Counted from the stretch's first letter, positions 1 to 12,084 are shown. The stretch is 64,000 nucleotides of DNA from Earliella scabrosa (GCA_022605405.1 JABYQQ010000009.1:1426001-1490000); one strand, 5' to 3'. Program-made: numbers and translations. Notes: generated by a model from the letters alone, not told the origin.

Positions 1-69
1 CAAGCCACGAGGATCTCGCAAGGACGGACATTTTCGAGCACACACCCACGATCTCTTATCGACATCGAC

Positions 70-2215
70 ATGGACACGCACGTCCCCGGCCTGATAATCC
101 ATCTCTCCTGCCCCCACCTCGACTCATCCCCCAACATCCACCTCGCCATCCTCAAACGTCGCGTTCCCCACCTCTTCCACTCCAAACGCCGATCTCGTCG
201 CTCGCAACGTATCTCGATGGCGGCAGACACTCATTCTCGCCTGGTGGACCAAACGTTGGACGCCAGTGCATTTCTGAAGTACATCAGCGTTCGCGACGTT
301 GCAGAAGATATCAAGAAAGTAGCACCCATCGAGGTCAACGACAAGACAGAACGGTCCCTGAAGCTGTACGCGCTCTATAGTATCGGCTTGCTCTCGGGCA
401 AGCTGATAAAGGGCAAGGTCGACCATACCTGGGACCAGGACATGGCCAAGATCATGTCCAAGCTCGGCGCCACCTTCGCTCGCGCGCTTCGTCAACCCGA
501 TCTCAAGCCCGCGGATGACCATTGCATTGTCTATTACAGAACAGGTCTAGGATTCACCCAATGGGTGGACGGGGTCATCCCTGCGATTGTGCAGGTCTTG
601 AAGGCTAGTGATGCAGACTCTGTCCTCGCCGCGCGAGCCGCGTGTCTCCCGAAGATCATGGAGAATCTCAACTTCTTGAACGAGTGCGCAGCAGAAGACA
701 AAGATGAGGCCCGCCACGAACTCCTCCATCTCGCAAAGAGCATTGTGAATCATCTCGAAGATCGAGTCGACGCGCTGGTCGACGCCGAATTGAAGAACGT
801 CATGCAATGGGTCGACACGCACCTGAACGTTCCGAGTTCCAACGATGTCGATGATGACTGGGATAACTTTACCTCCACCTTCGATGGTATGTCGTAACCC
901 GTGCGCCTTCCCTGCGTCCTCGCTTCACACGTTCTCCTTCAGAGTCAGACGGTTCCCGTGATGACGAACAGAACGCATCAGCTGGGGAAGGAGTCGGCAT
1001 GATTCTTCCGCCAGAGCTGACTGGTCGAGCAAGCCACGCGGGGCCTTCATCTACACAGCAGGAACCCGGTACGCATCGTCTCTCTGAACGGTCGTCATAT
1101 GCTCACAATCCGGCTACCCTTGCCTAGATTCCAGCGGCGAGCTTGAGTACACAGACAGGGTCCCCATCTCGTCTGCGGTCCCCCATATCTCCCCGTTTCA
1201 TCCGCCGTCGCCCCGGCGTGACGCGGGTCCATCCCGCTCGGAACACGCTCCTCCGCCTGAGACGGTCCCGGACGAACACGCGACTGAGGAGGGGACGAAT
1301 GTCCACCTCGTTGGCAACACGCAATCCCCCTCCACTACCTCACGTCCCTTGCCTGACGCAGCTTCACCCATGCGGTCTCCGGCAAGGAGCGCGACTGGAG
1401 TGGACTCGGACGACCACACCGGCTCTCCCCACGCAAGCCAGTCGGAGCCAGAGTCCGCCGGCGCCGCTTCCGAGTCGTCCGGCAAGGCGCGTCGCAGACT
1501 GCCAGTCAGCGAGAGCAGGACGCGCACTGGACTTCGCACGCCGCCTGGCCGCCGCAAGAACTTCGAAAGCTCGACGCCGCACGGGCAAGTTGGATTGCCA
1601 CGGGCCGCGAAGAGCTCCACGGGGTCATTCGGGTTCGGGGATATGGATAGTATGTCTGGCCCATCGCTGTCTGTGTGTTTGGTCGTGGCTGATCACTTTG
1701 ACGCAGTATCCAAGTCTATCCCGTCCATCGATACGCCTGACGGACTCCTGCAGAAATTGAGGGCTGCAGAAGAGTTGCTGGCGGTGGAGCGGGAGGAGCG
1801 GAAGAGGGAGGTCGAGGCGTTGCAGCAACAGCTCCGCGATCTGAAGACAGACAAGGAGAAAGAGGTTGCCAAGGTCGAAGAACAGAAGAGTAACGAGATC
1901 AAGAAGGAGCAGGAGGAGCGGCAGAAAGAAGTGGGAAGGTTGGAGGCGCAAATCAAGGACCTGAAAGAACACCAGACGAAGGAGGTCGGTAGGCTGGAGG
2001 AGCAAGTCGGATATCTGAAAGAACACCAGACGAAAGAGGTCGGTAGGTGGGAGGAACAAATCGGATACCTCAAAGAGCAAGTCGGATACCACAAGGAGCA
2101 GAAAAGGGACGCAGAACAACTCTACAAGCGACTCTTGGAAGTACAGAACGAGAAGATACGCAACATGGAGGAACAGCTCCAACGCGCGGCCTCGAACCTA
2201 GGCGGCTCCGTCTAA
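70..2215 (+). CDS. Hypothetical protein with C-terminal coiled coil
   Basis: Four exons fit: 70-886, 943-1068, 1128-1649 and 1707-2215, joining in frame to 657 residues. A second ATG at 217 is also plausible, because residues 1-49 are basic and low in complexity. Residues about 50-272 form a mixed helical region that I do not recognise. The middle is Ser/Pro-rich and probably disordered. From about residue 505 to the end the protein is rich in Glu, Lys and Gln in heptad order and should be a long coiled coil. Inside it an 18-residue unit (EVGRLEAQIKDLKEHQTK) is repeated nearly three times. Intron 3 is 57 nt, a multiple of three, and carries no stop, so its retention would keep the frame. The likely role is structural or scaffolding, but the function is unknown. 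Confidence 0.72.
1928..2075 (+). repeat. 54-bp tandem repeat coding coiled coil
   Basis: Two full units (1928-1981 and 1982-2035) and a partial third (2036-2075) encode EVGRL(E)xQ(I/V)xxLKEHQTK. An 18-residue unit does not divide by seven, so each copy shifts the heptad register. Copies 1 and 2 are close enough at DNA level to suggest recent unit duplication. Confidence 0.8.
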
Positions 2216-3174
2216 GTTTCGTCCTCGATATCAATGCTTTCATGTGCTTCGATTCAGTCCTGCGCTCGCGTTCTCCGCTTTCCTCCTCGTCTGTACTCAT
2301 AGTTAACCATGTTGTTGTCGATACGCAATCGTCGAAGCTTTGCTGTACGAATAGTCGAATCCGTATTCCATTACCCAACTCTGGTGACACTCAGGTTTCG
2401 TGGGATGTAGACGTAGATATCAAAGGGCCCAACTCAAGTCGCAACCCAATGCTTCGCGATCTCATGTGCGTACAACACGGTGGCGAGGCCGACGCTGGCA
2501 CTCCTGGCCGCGCGTGCTTGTCGAAGGGAAGACGTCGAGCGGTGAGCTGCAAGTTGACTCTGTTGTACATGGTTCCCAATCCAAAATCCAAACCAAGACC
2601 AAGAAAAAGAGTCAAGAGCCTACACCTACGTATACCAAACGACGAGCTCGGATGCATATGCGTAGGGCAGAACGGAAAAAAACGAAGGGCAAGCGGGCGA
2701 CCTGTCCACAGGCGCGACGAAGGTATATCAAGGCAAAGGATACCGGTAGCTAGGTCGGGAGGTAGGATACGTCAGCGGCGGCTATGGACGGGAGCGGGGA
2801 CAGGGACGGAGGCGGGGAAGGGAGCTGGGGAGGGATAGCGCGGATGACGACTGCCAGGGGCTCAGAAAGCAAGACAAGAGTGCTGAGGACAGCGGGGATT
2901 AGGTATGATACAGGTAAGCTGAGTATGGCAGAGCGACGATCGAGCTACAACAGCTGGGTTTGGGTTTGGAGGTGGGGGATGCGGGCGCGGGTGCGGGGAG
3001 AGGGTACGGTGCGAGGTACGGTACGGCGGCGTAGAGTACGTAGAGTAAGGGTGGGATTGGGCAGTAGCACAACTTCTCGAAGTCCGAACCTCTTCTTCAT
3101 GGAAGTGACGATAGCAACCAGGGGCGAGTCCGCAACGACGAACACAAGCATGCATGGCATGCGCCACGAGCGGT
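2216..3174. other. Convergent intergenic region, no gene seen
   Basis: This 959-bp stretch separates the 3' ends of two convergent genes. It holds G-rich low-complexity sequence (about 2950-3060, repeated GGTACGG and GTAGAGTA motifs). Open frames on both strands are short and Arg/Ser-rich and look like composition artefacts. Confidence 0.6.
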
Positions 3175-5259
3175 CTATCGATGCGACGAGAACGACGGCC
3201 GGTAGCCGTACTTGCTGTCCCGCATCTCATGACCGTTCTCGAGGTTGTTGAACGAGATCTGCATGGGGTGAGGAGAGCGAGGGGTGGTGTCGGGAAGACG
3301 CATCCGTGCGGCCTTGGCCTCGCGCCTTCTCCGGCGTGCAACGCAGCATCGCCAGATGACGACACCGGTGACGATCAGCACGAATGCGAAGCAACCAACG
3401 AAGATATACGGCCAGCGGCTGAGAATCATCTCTTGGTACCTGAGGGACAAGAATGCGGTCAACGAACACTCAGCAATGGCCATGTCCATCGTGAACATAC
3501 CGCTTCTTCTTCTCTTCATCAGAGATGGGAGAGTGTAGCATTTGCTCGACAGGGAGCAGGGCGTGTGCGGCATCGCCAGACGTATCGACGCCGTTCAACC
3601 GACTTTCAACGAACTCCTGGTGGGCCTGTTGCGCATCAGTCAGTGGCAGAAGCTGCACGAAGGGGTCTCCACGGTCGTTCTTCGTGTTCTTCAGGAAGTT
3701 GCCATAGTCGAGAAGGGTGTAGACGTTGCGCACTGCGAGTTCCACAGGTCAGGGAATTCACGGGGAATAAAGCGAACATGATACGCACTGAAAGACATTC
3801 CCAGAATGATGTCGTACTCTCCCAACAAGCTGAATGCGGACGTGATCGGCTGGAACGCACCGACGCACACCGGTTGTCCCATAGAGTTGACCATGTTGAA
3901 CTCGTCGCTTGTCATGTCGAGGGGATGGATAGGGTACTCGATACCGCCGAACTTGAAGCTCATCGTGAGGAGCTGGTCACAAGGAACAGTCCACACCTCG
4001 GACTTCACGTTGTACTCGGCTCCCTGAACGCGACCGTAGATCGCGTCCGCCATGGCACGAGGAACTTGGGGGAGCGTGAAGCCTGAGTCGAAGACAACGA
4101 CCATGCGACCTTTCGGTGCAGAAGGGACGATGGACTTGACCTTGATGGGCTGCCCATCGGGGCCAATTATGCCGTCGACATCGGTGAGGACCTGCCAATG
4201 TTGATCTTCGTCCGTTAGCCTATGGACCTTGTCCACGGGCAACTTCGGCATGGTCGTGATCTTCTCGTACTCCGGCAAGACCTCGGAGATCGTGAGCTGG
4301 CCCGTAGGCGGGCTGTCGGGATCCTTCAGGCGGTTGAGCATCATAGTCAGGTAGTTTGCGGTGGTAGCATTCTGCGAGAAGATGCGGTTCAATACGCTTC
4401 CTGCGTGGTCTTCGTCAATCTCGTCCAGGATGACGGATCCCGAGTTGGGACCCAAGCCGATGAGTCCCTCAAAGCCTTGGGCCTTGATGTCGATTGAGAA
4501 TGACTTGGCATCCTCGACCAGCACTAGGGCAGAATGTCAGCAAGCCAGTTGCGACTGTACACCGGATCGCGTATATCGAAAGCGCATATATGGACCGTTT
4601 GACTTGAAGTCAAGGTCGCGTGCTCGGCAACAGTCGCAGGCAACCTCTCTCTACCAGGTGGACCTGACAATCACGAGACAGCAACACTCTTCACGTTCAC
4701 AGCCAGCTGTACCGGTAAATGGGCAAGACGCGGAGCAAGCCGGCAGACGAGATGGAGAAAGAGTGAGAGAGAAGGTCCGACGTACAGAATGCCTGGTCTT
4801 TCACCGTATATCCTGCGAACTGCATGTCCGCAGTGAACACATCGCCTGCAAGAGCTTCAGCACAAGAAGGGTTGACATGGCAGCACGACTCACCTGCAGC
4901 CCTTCCCACTGCATAGCTCAGAGAAACAGCCTTCCCAAGGTCTTTTGCGCCCGGCACCGCGCCAGTTACCCAAAGATCAGAGCTAAAGTGGCTTCAACAC
5001 CTGCGTAACGGCGGTAAAGCTCGCGTAGGAAGGTGTACCTCCCAGTATCCAAGAGCACAGGGATCTCCCTTGTCCCAAGGGTGATGTTGGCAATGTACTC
5101 CGAGTTTCTTGTGTTGGCTACGGGTATGGTGTTGTCGCCGGCTGCGCGAGCAGCGAGGGAGTGACCGCGTTGGCGGACGTGGACGTCGAAGGTGAGCGCG
5201 CGGACATGGGCTGCGAGCTCGAGGAGGAGGAGGGAAAAGACAGTGTGGAATGACCGCAT
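3175..5259 (-). CDS. Membrane-anchored aspartic protease (peptidase A1), copy 1
   Basis: This is a pepsin-like endopeptidase of 533 residues from six exons: 5259-5039, 4982-4894, 4845-4786, 4523-3789, 3732-3501 and 3439-3175. The start is the first ATG and begins a hydrophobic signal peptide (residues 1-20). The first catalytic motif is LLDTGSSDLW with Asp71, the codon for Ser74 being split by intron 1. A flap region with SYAVG follows. The second catalytic motif is VVFDSGFTLP (Asp269). Here Phe follows DSG, where classical pepsins have Thr or Ser. A single membrane segment lies near residues 455-473, followed by a basic stop-transfer (RRRRR) and a cytosolic tail of about 50 residues. It is probably secreted through the ER and held at the plasma membrane with the catalytic domain outside, like yapsins, but with a protein anchor instead of GPI. 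It is divergent from the paralogue at 5785-7992 and shares exon lengths of 89 and 60 nt with it. Confidence 0.92.
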
Positions 5260-5784
5260 CCGGTCTTGTGCGCTGTAACGAACGGAATGCCCGACGATGA
5301 GGGCGGTGGATGCTGGAGGAGCGGTTGTGGGGCAGGAGCGATGGCAGACGAGTCCGGACAAGTCGTGGCGGGCAGTGCCCTTGGCGGCGTTGGATGACCT
5401 TCCCTCCGCGCCCTGCCTGTTCTTGGTCTCACGCCGACGGTGCCATCGCGGCGCGTTCCTCTCCCATGCCGGCGCCGGTTCCTCTTGGCCTCAATCCGAT
5501 CTCTCCTCTGCAACCTTGAAGTTGAACCTCCTCGAGCCATGCATTCTTCGTCGTCCAGGCCTGCTCAACAAACGCGACTTTCGTAAGGCATCGTCCGGAG
5601 GCAAACCACAGGTCAACACTGCCCGCGGTGTGACCCGACGTCGATGCTCCAGCGGCTGCAGAGCCGCCGTCATCACAAGCCATGAGCTGTGCCACAGGGA
5701 AGCAGCCTGTTCATCGCACGGCTTCCGTCTTGTCTGCGTACTTAGAGCTGGCTGGGGCTGTCCCGTTTCCTTTCGCTCGCAAAC
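5260..5784. promoter_or_regulatory. Shared divergent promoter of the two aspartic protease genes
   Basis: This 525-bp stretch lies between two divergent start codons and must carry both promoters. I see no clear TATA box. Open frames here are shadows. Assignment rests only on gene orientation. Confidence 0.5.
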
Positions 5785-7992
5785 ATGAAACCTCCCTCAT
5801 TATTCGCGCTCTCATCCTTGCTACTCTTCGCGGACGACGTCGCCAGGGCCGTACGATTCCGAGCCACAGGGAGGCCACGACCACGCGACCATGAGCTCGC
5901 GCGCAGGGCTGATGCCATTGGCAACACCTCGGTGTCGAATGCGGGCGATGTCCAATATCTCACGGATATTTCGCTCGGCGGGAAGGAATTCAGTGTCCTG
6001 ATCGACACCGGCAGGTATGTCTCTAACACGATCTTCCTCCTTTGTACCTCTCTTCGGGGGCATGGCATCATCGAAAGACTTGTTACACCGGAATCATGTT
6101 AGCCGTCTATGGACTCAACCCATGCATCCTGTCAATTGCGTTCTTGCCGGGCTGCTTGCGCAGGCATAGACGATACTTCCGGAGCGCGCGCGACGCGTAC
6201 ATGGATGATATCTACATAATGTATTCGAGTGCCCCGTCCATGCCCCCTCTTGTGGTCTATATACAGCGCGGAACATAACGTAGACCATGTCATGTTAACA
6301 CGAATACAGCTCAGACTTGTGGGTCGTAGGAAACGTCCCAAATGCCAAGACAACGGGCAAGGAGGCCAAAGTCACGTATGCCGTCGGCCAGGTGGAAGGT
6401 AAGTATGGTGTACTTCCGGTAAACTATACGCGAGTACGTACTGATCGGTGCTGTCTGTAGGCCCAGTGTTGAAGGCGACGCTCGAGTTCGCGGGATACAC
6501 GGTCCCCGATCAGGCGTTCAGTGCGTCACCTTCTCATCTGTGAAATCCGTTCTTGACCTCATACTTTCGTAGTCAGTGTAACACGATCCGCGGAGAACCC
6601 GTCAGGAAGTGGGCTGATCGGCCTAGGACCCAACTTCGGCTCACAAGTCTCCGACGCGATAGGTGACCGCTCGGGCGACGCGGTGCTCGACCGCATATTC
6701 CTCCAGAACACCTCAACACCCAACTACATCACCTTCCTCCTCGGGCGCAACGTCGACCCAACAGACCCACCGACGGGAGAGTTCACAGTCGGCGAGATAG
6801 TGCCCGGCTATGAGGCGATCACGTCACAACCGAAACTCCCGGTGTCCGTTCTTGCGAGCAACGAGAACGTGAACCAGCACTGGCAAATTTTGCTCGACCC
6901 GGACGGCATCATCGGTCCCGACGGTAAAGACGTGATCGACGAGCACGACATCGAGACTGCAGTAGAAGAGACGCAGAATAAGAAGCAGCTGACAGTGGTC
7001 ATCGACACAGGTTTCTCTCTGCCTCAAGTACCACCGTACGTGCCTCTGCTCGGTTCAATCTTGGTAGCTGTCTAAAGGTACCGCCCTCAGTGATGTAGCC
7101 AAAGCGTTCTACAAGGATGTCCCTGGCGCCCAGCTGGTGTCTCGCAGAGACCTCTCAGGGGATATCTGGCAGATTCCCTGCGACAGGGAGATCAACGTCA
7201 CCTTCAAGTTTGGAGGCGTCAAGTTCCCGGTCCACCCCCTCGACACGAACATCGACCTCAACCTGACCGATGCGCGCGGTCGGCACGTCTGCTTTGGCGC
7301 GGTACGCATGTCCACGCTCGTCGCGGTCGCTGACACTGAATTACGGTTACAGTTCCAGCCCATGAGACCTCACGAGGACGCGACCTACGACGCGATCTTC
7401 GGCATGGCCTTCCGTACGTCCTCCTTCTCCTTTCCTCACCTCCTCCTTCCTCCTCGCACGTATCTCACCTCATCCCCGCGCAGTCCGGAACGTCTACACC
7501 TACATCGACTTCGGCGACTTCGTCGAGGGCTCCACCGAGCAAAAAGCAGACCCGTTCGTCCAAATGCTCTCCACCACGAACGACACCGCCGAGTCCCACT
7601 CGGACTTCGACAAGGTCCGCGGCGAGTCCTCCCGGGACCTCTTCGGCGGGGACGGCGAGTCCCTCATGGACCGCATCCGCTCCCACCTCCCGCTCGTCAT
7701 CGGCCTCAGCGTCGCCGCCGGCCTCCTCGTCGCCGCCGGCCTGTTCGCGTTGTGTGCGTACGGCGGCGGGCGCACGCGGACGACTCGGGTCACGTTCTTC
7801 CAGAGGCCGTACCAGCCTCTGCACGAGCCTGCGCCCGAGGCGTATGGCATGCAGCCCGTGAACCAGGGCGGGCAACCGATGTACCAGGGCGGGCAACCGA
7901 TGAACCAGGGCGGGCAGCCGATGAACCAGGGCGGGCAGCCGGGCTCGAACTACAATCCCAACTATTCAAACCCGTGGGATGCGCGGTACTGA
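5785..7992 (+). CDS. Membrane-anchored aspartic protease (peptidase A1), copy 2
   Basis: Seven exons (5785-6014, 6310-6398, 6461-6520, 6573-7035, 7091-7301, 7353-7413, 7484-7992) give 540 residues. A signal peptide starts at the first ATG. Catalytic motifs are LIDTGSSDLW (Asp74) and VVIDTGFSLP (Asp271); as in copy 1, Phe follows the second DTG. Residues about 440-463 form a membrane segment, followed by a cytosolic tail that ends in four QGGQPM-type repeats. Introns 1-3 sit at the same places as in copy 1, and exons 2 and 3 are again 89 and 60 nt, which proves common origin. Copy 2 has two extra introns, one after the second catalytic motif and one before FQPM. Intron 1 is 295 nt against 56 nt in copy 1. 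The role is probably surface or secreted protein processing or nutrient proteolysis; the substrate is unknown. Confidence 0.92.
7861..7941 (+). repeat. 21-bp minisatellite in protease tail
   Basis: Nearly four copies of a 21-nt unit encode NQGGQPM/YQGGQPM in the cytosolic tail of the second aspartic protease. Copies differ by single substitutions (CAA/CAG, TAC/AAC), as expected for unit slippage. Copy number may vary between strains. Confidence 0.85.
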
Positions 7993-8492
7993 GGGGGGGG
8001 TGCTCGGGGTGTACTTATCGGGTCGTGTGTTGTGAGTAAACGCTGTTGTTCCTTGAATTGGCTGTCGGGTTTGGCTGTTGGGTTGTTCGGTGGGGGCATG
8101 GTATCTATATGGACTTGGCTTGCTAGAGTATATTCTAACGCCTTCTAACGCTCACTACGCTCAATGTTGCATCGTAATCTCCTATCCTATGAGACGTACC
8201 TTGAAAACCGTCCATGGTGGTCGGCTTCCAACCTTGCCACAGACGCGCAACGAACCCATGGATGGTGAGCGATAACGAGCAGTCGTGAATACAGAGCGCA
8301 GAGAGGAAAGAAGGAAGCCAACGGCAACGTACAGGAATATCATTACATTGAATCGTAGCAGTCGTTCAGGTCTTCACCTTCACCGGCACCAAGCGTCCAC
8401 ACCCATCCGCCCAATCTTCAATGAAGCAGCATCCTCCCTATCCAATCCTCCCCCCCTCATCCCGTCACCTCACCTCCCAATCCTCGCACCAC
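7993..8492. other. Convergent intergenic region
   Basis: These 500 bp lie between the 3' ends of the protease (plus) and the SYLF gene (minus). The stretch starts with an 8-9 nt G run just after the protease stop. Otherwise I see only likely 3' UTR sequence and no gene. Confidence 0.6.
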
Positions 8493-9966
8493 TCAGTGCC
8501 CCTCCGCGTCAAACACAGTTCCGCCATGCCGGATATCCATGTGGTCCCCTGCCGCAGTGGGCACGTACGCGCTCTCAGGCAGTCCGGATTCGTCGATGCC
8601 CTCCGCGGCCTCGATGACCTCATACAGCTTCGAGGCGACCTCCGGCGGGGGCACGCGCCCGCTGAGGATGTCGCGCGCCGGGACCGCCGAGCCGTAGAAG
8701 TCCTTGTTCGCGTCCTTGCGCTCGATGAGCACCGTGCCCTCTAGCGAGAGCCCGGCGAAGAGACCTGCGTGGGTGCGCCGTCGGGTCAGCCTCGGCACCT
8801 TGTCCTCGTCGCCGTGCAGACGTATGCGACGCTCCACCGTCGCACGCTGCGAGAGACGAGCCCCCCACTGCGGAAGAAGGTGAAGGAACGTGTAGTCTCG
8901 TAACCAGCCGATGCGCCCGTCAAAGAAAGCCTGAACAACGAGGACGACGTAGGGGGATGCGTGGATCTATCTGATCCTCTTGTTCGCCTGCGTTTGTTAA
9001 ACGGGCAGAATCCTCAGGATGGTTACGAGACTTGGAAATGGGGGAGGCGCATAGTATACGCCATGACGCGATGGAAGTGATGCGAGGGGGGTTGAAAGCT
9101 CCACTCTCCACACGCTCGTACATTCACGAATCCGTGCGCGGTGAAAGAGAAGGGGTAGGGGTTGCGGTGGTGCGGTAGCGGGTTCGTGGACGTGGGTGCA
9201 ACTGAGGACCAGACAGGCACTCACCTTTCGACTTCGAGTATGAGAACATTGGTGCAGGATGTGCGAGCGTAGCCTGGACAGCGCCGCCCGTCCCGATGGG
9301 GCCCGCCGCGGCCGATATGTTTCCTCCAATCGTGACATTTCCGCCGAGAGCAAACGCACGGACGGCCTCCTCGCTGTTCAGTACGATGACAAAGTCGGTG
9401 ATGTCCGCACCGATCTGCAGGCCCCAGCCGACGCCACCCGTCGCGATACAAGACGGCGCAGACCAGGAGCCGTCGGGGAGGCGCGCGATGACGAGGCCTG
9501 AGCCGGCCTTGCCGGAGAAGACGAACCCCGCTTTGAGGACGGAGAAGATCGCGAGGCCTGCGAGCGGGCGAATCGTAGTTGACAGGATGGGGGATGGGTG
9601 TCGAGTCGGGGACGGTGGGTGAGTACGTAGAGCGGCAGACGAGTGAGAAGGGGTGGTGCTGTACGTACCGCGTGCGCGCTGGAGAACGGCCTTTGGGATA
9701 GAGTTGAGTGCGGATTCGGGATGTTCTGGGTCGGCTGGACGACGTGAGCTGCGTCACGACGTGCGCACGAAGAGACCCTGCACGTTGCACGTACCGAGGA
9801 AGCTCTCGAGGATCTTGGCCGCCTTGTCCGCCTCGCCGGGTAGGGTGAAGCCCTGGACGAAATGCTGCGACTCGTTCGCGAGCTTGTTGGAGCCTTCCTT
9901 GAGGAATGCCGTCGCCTGGATGCCGGCCTTTTGCGCACCCTTGCGGAACTTGTCCAGCATAGACAT
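8493..9966 (-). CDS. SYLF-domain (Ysc84/SH3YL1-like) lipid-binding protein
   Basis: Four exons (9966-9795, 9734-9669, 9557-9225, 8764-8493) encode 280 residues. The SYLF domain fills most of the protein: after a basic N-terminal helix come SALNSIPKAVLQRARGLAIF, FVFSGKAGSGLVIARL, GGVGWGLQIGADITDFVIVL and FALGGNVTIGGNISAAAGPI, all typical of this family. In yeast Ysc84 this domain binds phosphoinositides and actin at endocytic sites. Unlike Ysc84, this protein has no SH3 domain, so it is the SYLF-only form common in fungi. The start is the ATG giving MSMLDKFRKG. Intron 3 (9224-8765) is 460 nt, unusually long for this window, and I see no exon inside it. The role is probably at the plasma membrane or endosomes. 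Confidence 0.93.
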
Positions 9967-12084
9967 CGCGGGCAAAAAGTTCGTAGATAATCAGAGATCG
10001 TGTGTGAGTGAGTGTATGAGCCCGATGAGAGTCGTGAAGTCAGAGTCTGCGCAAGGCACTGCGCTATTCGCCCACAGGCGCCCATTACGCCACGACGGCC
10101 TTGCGATCGAGGTTAAGGTTAGCACATACAGTATCACATGCGCAGCGATCCGGGTCCGGCGTCCTGCATAGTCGACCTCGGTGGTATGTACTTGCTGAGA
10201 TGACACTCGGGCGAAAGCATTCAAACAGCGCAATCATTGTCACAGATATTTGGACAGCGCGCACATGTACCTCACGATTTGGATGCTTCCGCGATGTATG
10301 CTTGTCCGAGGTGCTGCGTTGGGCATCCGAGCAGCGAACTGTTCTAATGCCGCAGGGCAGATGACGAGAAGCTGAGCTTACAATAGATGTGAATGTAGGC
10401 CTACTGATTGGAACAGGGGGTGGGAAGACGGTCCAAACGAAGACCGTGCATTTCCGAGCCTGAGACACAGACTAATAGGAAACAAGCCCTCGCCAGTACT
10501 TACTAGCATTTGAGTGATCTGCCGCTAGAGGATTGAATGCCCGACTGAATGCAGCATCGTCGTCAGCGGAGGGTTACGATATTGTGGCGTAGTCGGCTGA
10601 GCGGGTGGGCGCCGGTGGCCTGGCGGAATCTGGCAAAGCGGAGGGTGCACGAGGAGATGTGCCTGGCCGACTTGGGATGATGAGTAGCTCTATCGTACGT
10701 ACTGAGCCCCTTCGCGGGCGCCCGCAGCGGAACACAGTCGTGCGCCAAAGTCGAACGCTTTGAACCCATGACCAAGGTATTGGTCAAACACCGGCCGAGA
10801 GAACCGCACCGTCCCAACACCGATTGAGTCGTCTCTGGCAGAATGTGGTTCGACTGACCGATTCTGAGTCTGTCGATGCAAATTAGGACAAGGGGAAGCA
10901 AAGGCGAAGGTTGCCCGCGGTCGATCGTCGAGGAGGAGCGCTAGGGGTACACCGTCGACGAGGTGAGTTGAACTAGTGCCCGATGTGAGCATGACTGGAT
11001 GTGCTGAGCTGGAAGCCAGACTGAGATTGGTTGTGCGGTTGCTCATGCCAATTAGGCCGGAAGAACGTACAGAGGCAGAAGGTGGCCGGTGCTGACGCGG
11101 CGTCCGATCAATGGAACGGCCACGACTTGGCCACGACTGAGAGATTTGTGAGCGAGAGGACATCAAAATTGACTCTCGATCGTGCCTGACCAGTGTGTCC
11201 AGAGTCCCTGCCAGACCGGTCGGCGTTGAGATCAGAGAGGGTGTGTGGGCGCCGGAGTTATGTTCCGGGAACGCGATCGAGTACGCCACCTGCTGCGATC
11301 GTATTACGGTTAAACGTCTTCGAACAGCTTCGAACCTGGACGATACGTGTGTCTGCGCGGACAACAGCGCAGCCGGGGACGTACAATGTCGCGCGAGAGG
11401 TGTCAAACAGCGACAAGGGTTAGCAGGGCGGGTGAAGAGCGCAGAACTTACGTTTTCGGGTTGGAAGGGAGGGAGAAATGGCAGCCCACCCGGGCTGGGA
11501 GGCTGATTCAGCGGAATCCGGCAGAGGGACCGGAGGTCAGCCACAGATGGGGGATAAACCTAGCGCGATACGAGATGGAACAGTCGGAAATCTGGCGGTG
11601 CGAGCACATTGGTGGTGACACGCCGACCGCAAGTCGGAGAGGCACCGCGGGACGAACAGGCGCCCGATGGGATCTGAGCCACGTGTGGGTTCGGTTTATG
11701 GCCCGATGACAGCAAGAAAGAACGAGTTTGGGTGGAAGATGATGTCGGTCTTGGGCGTGGGTGGATCGCTTGAACTGCCTCTCTCTGCCAGGCCATCAGA
11801 GCACGCCGTCATGGCCAGTCTCATGACGGCCTCCATTTCGCCCGCGCGTCCTCGGCGACAACCCCGGTGGGGCACGCCCAGTCCGGACACGGGACACCCA
11901 ATCGTCCTACCCGGTCTCTCCCAGAGCCCAGCCTCTCTAAATATTTTACCATCCTCGCATCGGGACCGTCACGGTTCACGTCCAATCTTCCCCGCCCGCT
12001 CGTATTTAATCTCCCTATCATCCCGCCCCGAACATCCTCGAGTCTCGGTTTCCCCACCCCCGCCTTCCCCCCACTCGCACCCCC
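9967..12084. other. Divergent intergenic region, no gene supported
   Basis: This 2.1-kb region holds the promoters of the SYLF gene (minus) and the aquaporin gene (plus). AT-rich, TATA-like tracts at about 11936-11950 and 12002-12008 lie 75-150 bp before the aquaporin ATG. A minus-strand frame at 10690-11544 is open for 284 codons but shows no family signature or sensible composition. Confidence 0.5.

Noticed and set aside
10690..11544. Minus-strand open frame of 284 codons between the SYLF and aquaporin genes
   Set aside because: It has Ser/Pro/Arg-rich composition with no domain, signal or splice logic. GC-rich DNA gives such frames often, and the region is a shared promoter.
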